A stretch of DNA of 64,000 nt, from the NCBI GenBank assembly GCA_014529385.2, contig CM043968.1:131682018-131746017 (forward strand), read 5' to 3'. A program made the translations under genes and the position numbers. This stretch comes from Adiantum capillus-veneris. Lineage: Eukaryota > Streptophyta > Polypodiopsida > Polypodiales > Pteridaceae. The notes under the pieces are model-generated. The model ran no database searches. It had not been told where the DNA came from and was given only the letters and a program-made list of their open reading frames with translations. Positions 43,391-55,104 of this stretch are shown here, in pieces (position 1 is the stretch's first letter; each line of letters begins with the position of its first letter).

Positions 43391-45775
43391 TGGTGCAACC
43401 AAAGTTGGTATGAGCTAGAAGGTGGTCTATGCCAAGCAAAGGCAGTAGGCAGGTGCATTGCAAAAGGCTAGGGCAGGTACCAATGTCCGGGGCAGCCAAA
43501 GGGTAGCGGAAGTGTATACTCAATGCGGTTTTTTAGGCCCAAAAAGCTTCACGATGATCCCAGATAGGATAGTAGATGAAGGTGCCCCAAGTGCCAAGTC
43601 AGTGCTCGGGAAGGTAGTGTTCAATGTGCTCTAGAATCCGGTCCAAAGGGATCATCAAATGGATCCCTTGTGCTCAAGATACTGAAGTTCAAAGTTAGAA
43701 GGTTTAGCAGATCCTTGATGGGTAGGGCAGCTAGGGACAGGTGGCCCGGGTGGATATCAACGGATACATGTGTAGAGCTCAAATTATGGAGCATGCCTGT
43801 CTTCTCAGATTGCCAATTGGAGCTCTGGGTAGTAAGTTATGCCCATCAGAAGTTTTTACGGGGGCCAGGTTTGAGCCCACTTGACCGCATTGGAGGATGC
43901 GCCACAGGGCATCTTTTTGGCCTCGCCAATGTTCTCGGTGATAGTGTGCATCATGTGGAGTTAGCATAAATGGACAGCTCGTCAATCGGATGCTCGGTCA
44001 GCAGGATACAGAAGGATGAAGTCGGGAGCTAATGTTAAGGAGGGGATTGATAGATGTTTTTTACCTTTTTTTGGCGGCCTCGAATAGCGAGCTCAAAAGG
44101 GCCAAAAGGTGGTAAAATTTTCCCAGCCTGGGATCGACACGGTGGGAATCCGAGGGGCTTTGTGGCTTGGAAATCTGACCCCGGACCGAAAGATTGCCAG
44201 TTTATGAAGTGAGTGGGAAATTTTAATAGGAGGGTTTTTCTCAAAGGGATTTTTTTTGAGGCATTGGAGGCTATCCTAAGGAGGGGTGTCCTATCGTGAT
44301 GACACATGGCAAGGGTTTAACCGACATGCACAAGAGAAGGTCACGGGGTCGGTGTATATATACGGGGCCATGACCATCTCATAGTGTGAAGCAAGGGAAG
44401 AGGGAGCTCCCCATTCCGTGTGGCGATGGAGGGCCTCATGGGGGCACTACGTTGGTTGTGCGCGGTGGTGCAGAGTGTTGCTCAACGGCATTTTGCCCGA
44501 GCAAGTGGCGGCACGACAGTGTTCACTACAGCGGGTTGGCGCCTCTGTGTTGTCCGTCAGGTCGCGGCAGCACCTTGGGGTAACTAATGATGTGGCAGTG
44601 CGTCCGTTCTCGCGGCCGACCCTTGGAGACCCCATTTTTGAAAGCTAGGGGGGAGGCAATAGCGACCTCGCTAATGCCCCCCTCCCCGGTGCATAATAAG
44701 GGAGTAGTCTCACGAGGGAAGAGAGAGAGAAAGAGAGAGCCTGAGGAAGCCGCCGTGTGTACAAGGCAAAGCCAAGGAACTCATTCCAAGACCGGCCAAG
44801 CAAGGGCAAGCAAAGCCAAAGGGTAAGGAAGAAATGAATGGGCATGGCAGGACCAAGGAGAGGGTAAGGGGAAAAAGAGAGAAAAAAGAGGAATGGTGGG
44901 AGCCGGACAGAGGTGGTCAAAGGGGAAAAAAAAAGAGTGCAAGGCTAAGCTCCCCAAAGCGGTAAAAAATAAAGAAAAAGTAAAAATAAAAAAAATGCCA
45001 AGGGGCATTAGCTATGTCGCTAATGCACCCTGCTCAAGTACAAAAGAAAGATAAAGAGAGCAGATGAAGCCAGAGGCGGCTACCTCCTCCCAAAGTTACC
45101 AAATGTGGATGCAAAGTGGACCAATCAGAGCCAAGATGCCCAAATTGAAAGGGGCACCCCCTATATAAACCATTTGTGAGCCATTTTTCATGCTTTTTTC
45201 GAGAGTAGGCTTCTTGTCAGGGCCTTGAGCCGGTGAGCGTGCAGAGAGCCAAGGTAGAAAGTGTGTGCGAGTTCATGGGTTGGATTTTTTGTGTAGAGGT
45301 GTGTGCCTGCAAAGCCCCAAGTGCGTGTTTTCTTGCCCGGCGACCATATGGGTGCGCTGTCTGATGTAAATGAGTTGTAAAGAGTGTTTGAGCAGTGGTG
45401 AAGCCTCCATTGTGTTTCTCTTGCTGTCGTTTCCCCTTCCCCCCTTCTATTTCTCATGCTCTGGTGTTTCCCCTCGATGCCGGCTGTGCATGTGGAAGTG
45501 TGTGCCCTCCCGGACCGATGGTGTTTTGTGTGAGAGAGTGAGATTGAGAGGCTGTGTGCGTGTGTAAGGGTGGAGTCAGACCGCGGCATGAAGTGTGCAT
45601 TGTGTGGTGGATTTATGGAGTGTGTGAGCAGTTGAAGAAGAGTAGGCAATGGTATACTAGTGTAAATAGTGTTTTTGAAGGTGTTTTCCGAGAAGATAGG
45701 GGTGCTGTGGATACCCTGAGCTATAGAGAGGCCCTTGTGTTTGTGCCGGGTGTGTTCCCCCATTCCCCCTCTCCA
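43391..45775 (+). repeat. 3' LTR of the gag-only element
   Basis: 2385 bp. It lacks the 140-bp duplication of the 5' LTR. TATATATA is at 44355-44362 and TATATAAA at 45162-45169. A purine-rich AACGAGGGGGTGTG run (43372-43385) precedes it and is the candidate polypurine tract. Confidence 0.85.
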
Positions 45776-48188
45776 ACGTGCTCCAATATGAGCTCCACAA
45801 CCCAATTGAATTCACTTTGTCCATTGCCATGCATAGCCATATTGAAAAAGGGCCACTTTGCTTCAATATATTTGCATGTTTCCAAGTTGATTGGCACTCA
45901 TAAGACATCATCAATGGAACCATTGGAAGCATGCTATGTCATTAGCTCTATAAATGACTTGCTCTTGAATATATTTTGTATTCTAGGTATGATTGGAAGT
46001 GCCAAAGGACCTTCATAGTCACCAACTCACATACAATATCCTCCCTATACCACTTGGCACATGCCACACTTTAGGTATTCCTCAATATGCTCATACTTGT
46101 TACTAAAGAGGATGCCACCATTTTAAACATCATGGATTTTATTATAATTGATGCCCTACAATGTGAGAAGGTTGTTGGCATCTCCTTGGGTGGACAATAT
46201 TTTATTGCCACTCGAAAGAATTTGCTTATTTAGAAGCGTGGCATTGTAAAGTATCATGAAAGATGGTCCAAATTATTAATCAATGAATAAACAAAATCAA
46301 CGTGATGGAAATCTATTCTAGTGGAGAAATCCCTAAACTCTCTCTCACTCACATCTCAATCTCTCAAACCTACCCTTCTTCTTTGGAGGAAGTGCCATTC
46401 TCTTCCACTCCCCCTATTCTATAATCTCTTATCCCATCAATCCAATAAAAGTGGTAGCATCTCAATTATATATAAATACATCATGATCTTTCTCATTCTA
46501 ATGGTTAATGAGCATTGAGTCATCTCCAACAATCAAAACATTGCAACTCGTGATGGTTTACCAAAGTCTTTCCTCCTATTAAACTTGCACAAAAACGAGT
46601 AAGTGTTTTATTCTAAATTTTCCATTGGATTGTTTCTTCACACTTCCTCAAATTAGTTTAATGATCATTCTTTCTCCAAATCTCTTGTTTCATCACATAT
46701 GCATGTGTCTCACTCTTATGGATTGTTTTTGTCATGGCATTGCATAGATAAAGATGAGCTCTCTATGCAACGCGTGCTAGTTTGTTGTATGTAATTTCTT
46801 TGTGGAAGAGGAAAATCTGTGCATATGGTCTTTGATGTGTACTTAAGTGAAGTGGAGTGTAGATATCTTATGTGTTTCTCTTATGGGAGAAGGTGGAAAC
46901 AAGTCCTTGAATTGCATATTTGCTTTTGGTGCATCAGTTTATGTTGCTAGAATTGTTGGTGGTATCAAGTGTCCTAAACATGTATGGTAAGGGGTTCTCA
47001 AAGAGAATTTCTTGAGTGGGAACCATTGGAAACATATGGTACAAGGGGTGTAGTAAACATGTTTATACTCTCCAATCAGCTTTAACCACCAAAAAACATT
47101 TCAATTAACTAAGTTTCCACTTCAAAGAACACATGAAAAGCTCAAAGTGCAATATAATCTTGGAAACCATTATGAAATGATTTCTCAACTTCTTTAACCT
47201 TTTTGAATATGGATGCAACACTTTAGAACCCAACTCATACTCGATATGCTCAAAATTTGATTTTCCTGATTCTTTATGATATAGGAAACACCAACACAAA
47301 TGTGTTTTGTGATCCATTTGATTTGTGTAAAGGGTTAAAAACATCAATTGAACTATCTCAAGACACAAAGGTAAAACCAAACTAATTTTCTGAAGTTTTG
47401 CCTCAAAACATCACAAAACAGGATTTTCAATGCAAAATACTCAAATCATTGAGTGTTCTTGAAATATAATAATTGTAGATTCATTTTTAATCTTTTGACA
47501 CTCCATTTACAAATCCAAAAACTTTGCATGGACTACAACACTTTAGAGTACTTTGTCGGACATTAGGCAAAAATATATGTGATCAATAATTTGAGAGATC
47601 TTTGCCTCAAATTTACCAAAGTTGGCTTCAAATTGGTTAGCACCATCACCTTGAATCATAACATGGAGAAAAATATAAACAAAAATGTACTTCAATTGTA
47701 CTCCAAAAACTCATTCAAAAAAGGCCAATTTCATAGAGTAAGTGTAAAATTTTGATGGTGTGTAACGGAAAAATCTCCCGCATGTAAAATAGAAAACATT
47801 TAAAGTGGCTTCCTCCCTTACATTCTTTTTTTTTTTTTGTTTTGGGGGGGGGGGGGGGACTGACAATTATGAGAGGGCTACCCCCAACATATTTTCCTAT
47901 TCTTTTCAAGAAAACCCCCTCCCTATCACTACTATAGGCTAGGGACAAACTAACGCTTGCTTTATGGACAAGCAAGTTAGGTTTGGTATGCACATATGAG
48001 GGGGGCTAGAAGAAAGCTTTTTTTTTGGGTATATTTTTTTGGTTGCCAAAACTGATGCTTATACTGGTACCAATATTAATGCTTATCCTGACACTTTGCT
48101 CAAAACTATGGGCCAAACGTTTTTTCACCCATCTCTTCTTCCCACTCACCCACGCTAATTGTTCATGCATGCTTGCACTCACCCACAC

Positions 48189-48190
<2 letters not shown>
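45776..48190. other. Unassigned AT-rich 2.4 kb
   Basis: I see no gene or element ends. The first ~350 bp continue the sequence present left of 33586, the pre-insertion flank of the gag-only element. A T13 tract and a G17 tract lie near 47823-47860. Confidence 0.5.

Positions 48191-48257
<67 letters not shown>
48191..48257. repeat. (CT)n microsatellite
   Basis: About 33 uninterrupted CT units. Confidence 0.95.
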
Positions 48258-48260
<3 letters not shown>

Positions 48261-48660
48261 GCTTTCCTTTTTATCTCCCCATAGGCGCAAGGGTGGCCCT
48301 ATGGGGGAGGCGTTAGTATTCAGGTCTGCCCCCCCTCCTCGCTCAAGCCGTTTGCACGACTTGCTCCCCTCACTCCACTGACCCGCTGGTCAACAATCTG
48401 CTCTTTTCACCCCTCACGCGAGTGACCTGTTGGCCAATAACAGCCCCGTTTGCCATTTTGTTTGGTGGGGAACCAGTCTAGCTGAGGTACTCTGAGTTGA
48501 TGTTGAGTTTGTACGTAGAGAAAGTGGGCGTGTTAAGAATTTATCGCCATTAAGATAGTGGTGAATTGAGAAACCTAGTATCTGAGTTGGGTATAAATCT
48601 GCATGTTGGTGGTGAACCAAGGTAGGATTCAAGCTGTGGGCAAATTATTAGACAGAGATA

Positions 48661-49176
48661 ATGTCTTCCCTTGGTGCCCTATCCCCCACATGCAAGAGCT
48701 TTCTTGCGATGACATCTGCACCAAGGAAGGACCCCCTTACCCGCCAAGATGCAAGGATCACAACTTTGGAGGCTCAGATTCAAGAGCTCATCAGGGAGAA
48801 CAAAACACTCAAGCAGCATGTACATAAGCTTGATGACATGCAGGCAATAGAGAGCTGAGCTCTACTTGCAAAAACAAATGTATTTGAAGCCTCCCTCACA
48901 GAGACAGCCAAGGCAGTTCAATACTTGGATAAACGACACACATAGACGTGTGCCACCCAAGCAATGTATCCTCACCTTCAAGGACAAGGAGGAGTGGAGG
49001 GAGCTATTACACCAATCTCGCCTTCTCAAAGGAAGAAAGCTATGAATAGCCAAAGAATTCACCATAAATAAGCTCAAGGCTAAGTCAAGCAAGCTCAAGA
49101 AGATGCATGATGCTCATAAAGAACGCAAATGGGTAGTCTATCGAGGCGATAAAGGCATTATTAAAGAATTTTGATC
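48661..49176 (+). pseudogene. ORF1-like coiled-coil gene of a retroelement, decayed
   Basis: ATG at 48661 gives MSSLGALSPTCKSF, then a leucine-zipper coiled coil TLEAQIQELIRENKTLKQHV (about residues 39-58). A TGA after IES at about 48856 interrupts it; the frame continues (AKTNVFEASLTETAKAV) until a frameshift near 48945. It then reads LTFKDKEEWRELLHQSRLLK, a TGA where Trp is likely, KEFTINKLKAK and KWVVYRGDKGIIKEF ending at a TGA. A coiled coil followed by a small basic domain ending in a K-W-x-V-x-R-x-(G)K-like strand resembles ORF1 nucleic-acid-binding proteins of non-LTR elements. The family assignment is tentative and no RT adjoins it except the element starting at 49497. Confidence 0.45.
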
Positions 49177-49364
49177 TCCCAACCCATCCCCCTCCCCACC
49201 GAATCCCCCTTAGGCCCTTTCCTTTTCTTTCCTTCTCTTTTATTCCTTGACGGACCCTCAGTCCGTAACTGATATGCATCCCACACTCTCAACTCGACAA
49301 AGCAACTGTAATGTTTTGTTCTCGATCCCATAGGTCATATCTGACCTTCCTGGATGATAACTCA

Positions 49365-49497
<133 letters not shown>

Positions 49498-49847
49498 TGG
49501 TAATACTATGGAGTTAATTTTGTCCTCCTCCTATAGGGTTTTTTCCATACCCTACCCCCCCCCCCCCCTCCCCCCCACCCCCCTATTGGCAAAATAGGGC
49601 CCTCATTATTTCACTGTGCCACCGACTCTTTTTTATATGGGACAAAATATATAAGGACTCTTTTGTAAAAGAGCAAGAGGAAATCCTCAGCTATCATCAC
49701 AAAGGGAAGGCGGCTCCTTCCACCCTCGGACCATGTACTGGCGCTCTCTCCCCAGGCAATAATATCTTCTGACGCCTGAGGGGCTCTCACAGCAAGGGGC
49801 GGCTCTGCTCTTTCACTTCGGGCGCTCAGGAGGCGTGCAAACCAACC

Positions 49848-49855
49848 TATAAATA
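49848..49855 (+). promoter_or_regulatory. TATA box in the terminal repeat
   Basis: TATAAATA within ACCTATAAATACTAAGG, about 100 bp before an ATG. The right repeat has the same box at 61792-61799. Position and context fit an RNA polymerase II promoter. Confidence 0.6.
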
Positions 49856-49955
49856 CTAAGGTGAGGGCACTCCTTAGCCCTCACTTAGCTTGATATTGCG
49901 TTTCTGGTTGTGGTTATCCCGCTCGGTGTCGTTACTACTTGAACTTCCTAAAGCT

Positions 49956-49982
49956 ATGGAGCTTGCAGCTCAAACTCCTCAG
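49956..49982 (+). CDS. Candidate 9-codon first exon
   Basis: ATG GAG CTT GCA .. CAG codes MELAAQTPQ and ends at CAG|GTACTG, a good plant splice donor, in phase 0. The first acceptor that keeps phase is TTTGTTTCAG at 52169, which opens DCSRYRLTARMSTNHN in phase 0. The same exon and donor are conserved in the right repeat (61900-61926), where no acceptor follows. This is inferred from splice signals only. Confidence 0.4.
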
Positions 49983-52169
49983 GTACTGTGGTCTACCTAA
50001 ACTCTCGTTTGCTTCCTCTATGATTTACTGTCAGAGACCGACTGTCTTTACATAATGGGATTGACTGGCTCCTCTTGAGCCGAGCAATGAAAAGAAATAG
50101 AGGTAATACCATGGCATATATTGGTGATTAATGGTTGTTCTACAGCTTTGTGTGGAAAGTAACTAGGAACTGTCGAACTCATTAACTGCATATGATCATA
50201 GGAAAGGATGTTTTGTTAATCCATGTGCAGGAGAATACCATATAAAGGTTTTTTCCGCACTTTTTTTTCTGCATAATAGCCGGGTCTTGCCGCAGGTTTT
50301 TTTTTTGAAAATGGCTCTATAGAAAACAGCCGAAGTACTTCACCTATGCTTAAATGAATAGGTGTTTTTATGAGGCAGGATGTATGTGTGTATAGGGGTA
50401 TGTGGATGGAAGCATGATGGGTGGTTTGGCTTATTCGCTATTCTTAAACATGAGCTACATCACGATATTTGCATAGGAGCTGGTTGCTAAAAGTAGTTGA
50501 TATCCACTGTTGGATTACAGTCGAGGGGTTTCTGCCTACTGGTTTTTCTGGAAAGAGACTGCATGCAACACATACATCTCTCTACTATGTATTTTTTTGA
50601 AACAGCGATGCTGATTAATTTGGTAAACTGTCGGGGCCTATCGGCTCTTCATACTATGTATAGTTGGCACCTCTTAGGCTAGTAAAAGAGGAATTGGCTG
50701 GAATGATTTGGCATACATTGGTAGATAGGCTTTTTCTGCTATTCTTTTGGAAAGGCACTATGTGCAGCAGGGCTGAAAAGCTGCGATATGATATTATAGA
50801 TGGGTTTCCTTTTAAACCACTGCAGGGCATCACCATCTGCATGCTGTACCTAGTTTCGGCATGACTGGTTTTTTTCTCAGAAAAATGGGGTTCTAATAAC
50901 TAAGGCGCTATTTAAATTTGCTTTACTGTGGGTTCTCACATTCCCTAGTATCGGCATAACTGGTTTTTTTTTCAAAAAAAAAGAGGTGACTCCTTGATTT
51001 TATAGCAAAACTGAGGCACTAAGTACTCTTTATCACGGTGCTTGCTCACATTCTGAGGAAAGGATCATCATCTATATTTGAAAATAAAGTTGGATATAAC
51101 CCAACGTTTTGGGTTTGCTTATGGTTTATGAAATGGTTCTCTATTCAAACGGTTGGTGAAGGTAAGTATATGGCAGTTTTTGGCTTCAACAGAAGCTCAA
51201 AAAAGAGTATACCTAACAGTCTTGCTAACCGGTTATGCTAGCATCTTATTGGTGGTTTGTTTAAAAAAAAGTGAGGTAGGTATCACCCTCATTTGGTACC
51301 ATTGGTAGACAAAAAGTAAGTCGGATTTCACATCTCCTTAGCTGAAGGAGTACCTTTGATACCATTTGTTTTAATTCTGAAGGTAAGTATATGGTTACTG
51401 AGTTATGGATCTCAAAATAGTTTTGACTCTTAATGGACTTCACCATGTAAGAAAGTACATTATAAACACTCATTTTGTGAAAGAATAAGAAAAGATTGCT
51501 AAAAATACCAGTTCTAAATAACCTAGCTTGTCTAAAGTAACTAAAACCGATAAGATGGACATGGATAACAACTGATATGGTCCATTAATACCTGTAAAAC
51601 ACATCCAAGGCTAACTAAATTGTTGTCTTGTTTGGATGGATGCAGGTAAGGACTCTATCTTATCTTGGAGGGTTTCTTTTCTTTGGCAAGCAACATTACT
51701 GTTATGAAATATCCACCACTGAAGAACGGGGAAGTTTTTTTTACTACCAACCCCACTGAAAGAGGGCCTCTTTCTTACAATCATTGTACTTAGATAATTC
51801 TGATACTGAGTTATTTTTGTACAAATCAGTGCATTGTTCCTTGGCCAATTGTCTTTTGAATGTAAAAGTTCAATTATGTCTTATTAAGTAAGATTTAAAC
51901 AGCTACACACACATCCTATACATAGGGTCTCCCCTCTCCGGGGAGATGCTGGCCTAGGAAATTATCATAAGAATAGAGCTCTGAATTTGACCCACAGTCA
52001 CTAAATCCTTCATTGGTAGGCTGGGTTTATGTGGCCCTTTTTAGGCTCTCTTCTGGTTCCCTGCTCACGGCTACCATAGTCTCTAACTTAGCCGGTTGAA
52101 GGGTTGCAGGACCAAAAAAGACTTTACTTCTTAGGCACTTTGCTAATCTTTATATCAACTTTGTTTCAG

Positions 52170-52358
52170 GACTGCTCACGGTATAGATTGACAGCTCGCA
52201 TGAGTACAAATCACAACCCTAAGAATCACGCAAAGATCCTTGATCAGATTAAGCTCTTCATGAAAGACCATGCACCAAAAGATACCCTAGCTGCTAGAAC
52301 TAGACCTTTCCTCGCTAGGAAAGCCAAATTATGTATCACATACTATGGCAAGAAATAA
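52170..52358 (+). CDS. Candidate second exon or short frame
   Basis: 62 codons, DCSRYRLTARMSTNHNPKNH .. KAKLCITYYGKK, ending at tandem TAA TAA. It is rich in Lys and Arg. Immediately after it, TTTTTTAGCAG at 52374-52384 is another acceptor-like site that opens the next frame. I recognise no domain. Confidence 0.35.
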   Translation, partial: DCSRYRLTARMSTNHNPKNHAKILDQIKLFMKDHAPKDTLAARTRPFLARKAKLCITYYGKK

Positions 52359-52384
52359 TAAACCTGACCTCACTTTTTTAGCAG

Positions 52385-54020
52385 ACTCTTGCCCTGTCTC
52401 AAGGTTTGGAACTTACCTCGGAGCCCCTCTCTGTGGCCTCCTCTCTGGTCCTCAAATGTATTAGCAGTCTAGATGCTTCACAACTTATTTATGATTCAGC
52501 TCTTGTTTCGGACAAAAAACTTTCTGTCTTGCATATGTTATCATTTAATGATTGGGTAAAGATTCTAGCATCTTTGGACAAAGACCCACTAGAAGGTGTT
52601 AATCTACTTTCCCAATACATTGCCCAACTTCATGTCCTTGCTTCACAATATCAGCAAGAGCTTGCCTTGTTCTCCTCATTTGGAGCTGAGCTGTCAAATT
52701 TCCTTAGAAAACTCTGTGGACTTAATCCCTCTTTTATATGCACCCTAAATACCCCCGCCATCCCTTCAACGGGTGGCATCTTCTGTCGGGATAGTGCTGC
52801 TCTAGAGGCGGTAAAAGAGTTTCAATCTAACTTTTGCTCTCTCAATGATGTTAATCTCCTTGAGATGGTCCCTAAAATCTCAAAAGTCTTTCCTGTCTTA
52901 CCGATAAGACATATAGAAATTGAATCTCTCGGAGTAGACCATCAACTTTGGGTTCTACCAAACAAAGCCTTCTTGGCTCCGATTCTTAGTGAAACCTGGG
53001 TGTACTTGGCCAACCTCCCTGCATCAACAGTGGAAGACTAAAAACTTAAAATTCTAAAGGGTGGACAATTCTTGGACAAAGGATTAAAGCCCCCTTTAAC
53101 CTTCACCTAATCGATCACTCCAAATGCCCCTCAAATACTGGATTGTACATACATACTAAGGGTAGCATGGAGTTTGCTAAAAGTAACCCAGATTTCTACA
53201 CAGAGTCTATCTGGAATATCTTCCACCCCTATGTAAAATGTGCTTGCAGATTTCTTGACCCCAAAGCTACCTGTGAATCAAGCATTATGTGGTTTGACCA
53301 TGCAATATGGTATATCCTCAACCATTTGGAACTGTTATTCCCAGAGAAACCAATAGACTTTCATCTATCCTTCATCTGCTCATGGCTAGGTGGACAGGCC
53401 AAGCAGATTGTGATTGCACAAATTGCCTTTAACATCTTTCGAGGACTGATGCATGATATTATGAAAGAACTAAAAGCTGAGAAACCCGGTCTATACCTCA
53501 CCACATATGCGAACTACAAAGGAGTCAAATACATCACTAATCTGCTAAAACCGTGTATTGAAGAGGATGAGTCTCCTACTTTTAAAAGAGCTAACTCTTT
53601 AGCTACTCCCAACTCTTTTACTTACTTTTTTACACCTAGCTCCTCATCTAATCGAGGAAAGTCTCGTAGCTTTACTAGAGGGAGAGTCAGATTCCCTGCA
53701 ATCAGAAACTTCCCTGAAATCTAACCCTTAAATATATTGCAGGTATCTACAAACCCATGTGGAAGAAAAGTTCTTAGCAAGGATGATTCGAATTATGGTG
53801 CTACCTACATACACTGTCTTTATCACAACATTCTTCTCGATTGGATCCCACCTTTTTGTGAGTGTTTTGACATATTTTTTGGAAATCATAAACTACTTGA
53901 CAACATTCTCATTGGATGGAGATATCATCATCCTATAAAAGGATTAGTCTTAACAATGACTTTCTTAGATGAGAAACAATCCCTTACTGTACATGCATTC
54001 AATTTTCCTCATTCTGTAGG
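52385..54020 (+). pseudogene. Unknown upstream coding region of the RT element
   Basis: Three open stretches in two frames: 52385-53041 (TLALSQGLELTSEPL.. to LANLPASTVED), 53143-53724 (KSNPDFYTESIWNIFHPYV.. CSWLGGQAKQIVIAQ.., ending in a basic serine/arginine tail RGKSRSFTRGRVRF) and 53737-54020 (CLYHNILLDWIPPFCECF..). An acceptor-like ATATATTGCAG at 53728-53738 precedes the third stretch. The basic tail suggests nucleic-acid binding, as in a gag- or ORF1-like protein. I recognise no known domain. Frames could be joined by splicing or broken by indels. Confidence 0.4.
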
Positions 54021-54808
54021 AATTTTAAAGAATGTGGGAACCATGTCTGTACTCATAACCTCAACATTATCAACAATGCTACAATACGTAAGCTCCTAGC
54101 CAAAGGACTCAATCATATACCAAACTATCCAAAAAACCCTTACCTTGCCTTAGCAGCTTTACTTAGCTGCCTCACTGACCTTGTCAGTGCTCTCCGACTG
54201 GAGATGACAGTCCTACCGGACTTAAAGAAGTTAGTTAAGGAATGCTTCCTTAACAAAATTTCTCTACTTCCTAGAAAATGGCTTTCTTCTGATAGTTCTT
54301 GGCTTACACCACAGCTAGCCATTGACTTTCAACTAATCTCAGATAATTGGTTAGTAGTAGGGCTTGAAAAAATCTCAAACCACCCTACTATTATGTGTAA
54401 ACAACTCGCTTGGAAAGCTGCACGGGAACGAGTAGCAGGAAAAGAATTCTATCATACCAACAAATCACCACAAGATATCTCTAACAAGATCTCCAAACAT
54501 TTAGGACAGCTAGGCTACACTATCAGTAACACCAAGTTACCAGTAATATTTCCTACTTATAAAATCCACAAACATAAATTCAGATGGATATCTGATGCCT
54601 CTAATTGTATCTTCACAGATATCACCAAACATATTACTCTTTGCCTTGATCTTATTTTCACAGAATTTGAAATCATCTGTATAGACAAACAAATTTTTTT
54701 CAAGGATTTCCTTAATATCCAATGCAATCCCTTCTGGCTTACAAAAAATGCCACAGAAGTCACACTCAACCTTCCTCAACATATTTTCCACATCTTTACA
54801 GTTGATAT
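54021..54808 (+). pseudogene. Reverse transcriptase of the RT element, N-terminal part
   Basis: One frame without a starting ATG reads NNATIRKLLAKGLNHIP (a pre-RT motif of the type found in Penelope-like RTs), then a helical linker, LPVIFPTYKIHKHKFRWISD (fingers region, comparable to the P..Y...K.HK....R.I segment of that group), and ends in FTVDI, the first half of catalytic motif A. Copia-2 is inserted at this point; the motif is completed from 60365. An ATG at 54204 is internal. Confidence 0.6.
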
Positions 54809-55104
54809 TGAAGGAGTACGAGTGGAAGTGCGAGGCGAGAGAGAGTGCGAGAAGAAGAGCACGACGATATGGTGAACTCACTCTACTGTAATGTGTAGAG
54901 CATAGTGAGTTCTTATTAGGTTTTTACAAAAGAATATGTGTACATACCTGGCGGCCCGCCCACTTACCTGGGCGACCACATTGGGCTTTATGCCCCAACA
55001 ACCTCCCACTTAAAGTCCAATGTGGTACTTTAAGTGTGAGAGAATCTACTATACAAGCTAATATACAAGAGATGTAGAGAAGTGATGTACTACCCTACAC
55101 CTAA

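Larger units (their letters stand above)
33586..45775 (+). mobile_element. Large-LTR, gag-only element (TR-GAG-like), split by Copia-1
   Basis: LTRs 33586-36098 and 43391-45775 are 2.4-2.5 kb, begin TGGTGCA(G/A)CCAAAGTTGG and end CCCTCTCCA. A 4-bp duplication ACGT flanks them (33582-33585 and 45776-45779). Without Copia-1 the interior is only about 2.1 kb. It has a gag-like frame and two further frames but no protease, RT or integrase motif. That matches non-autonomous LTR elements that keep only gag. A candidate primer site TGGTGCCCCCATGG starts four bases after the 5' LTR, at 36103, but I cannot name the tRNA. Confidence 0.8.

Noticed and set aside
50497-51473. Frames repeated identically at 62440-63417 as conserved genes
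   Set aside because: They are identical because they lie in the two direct terminal repeats; none has a motif.
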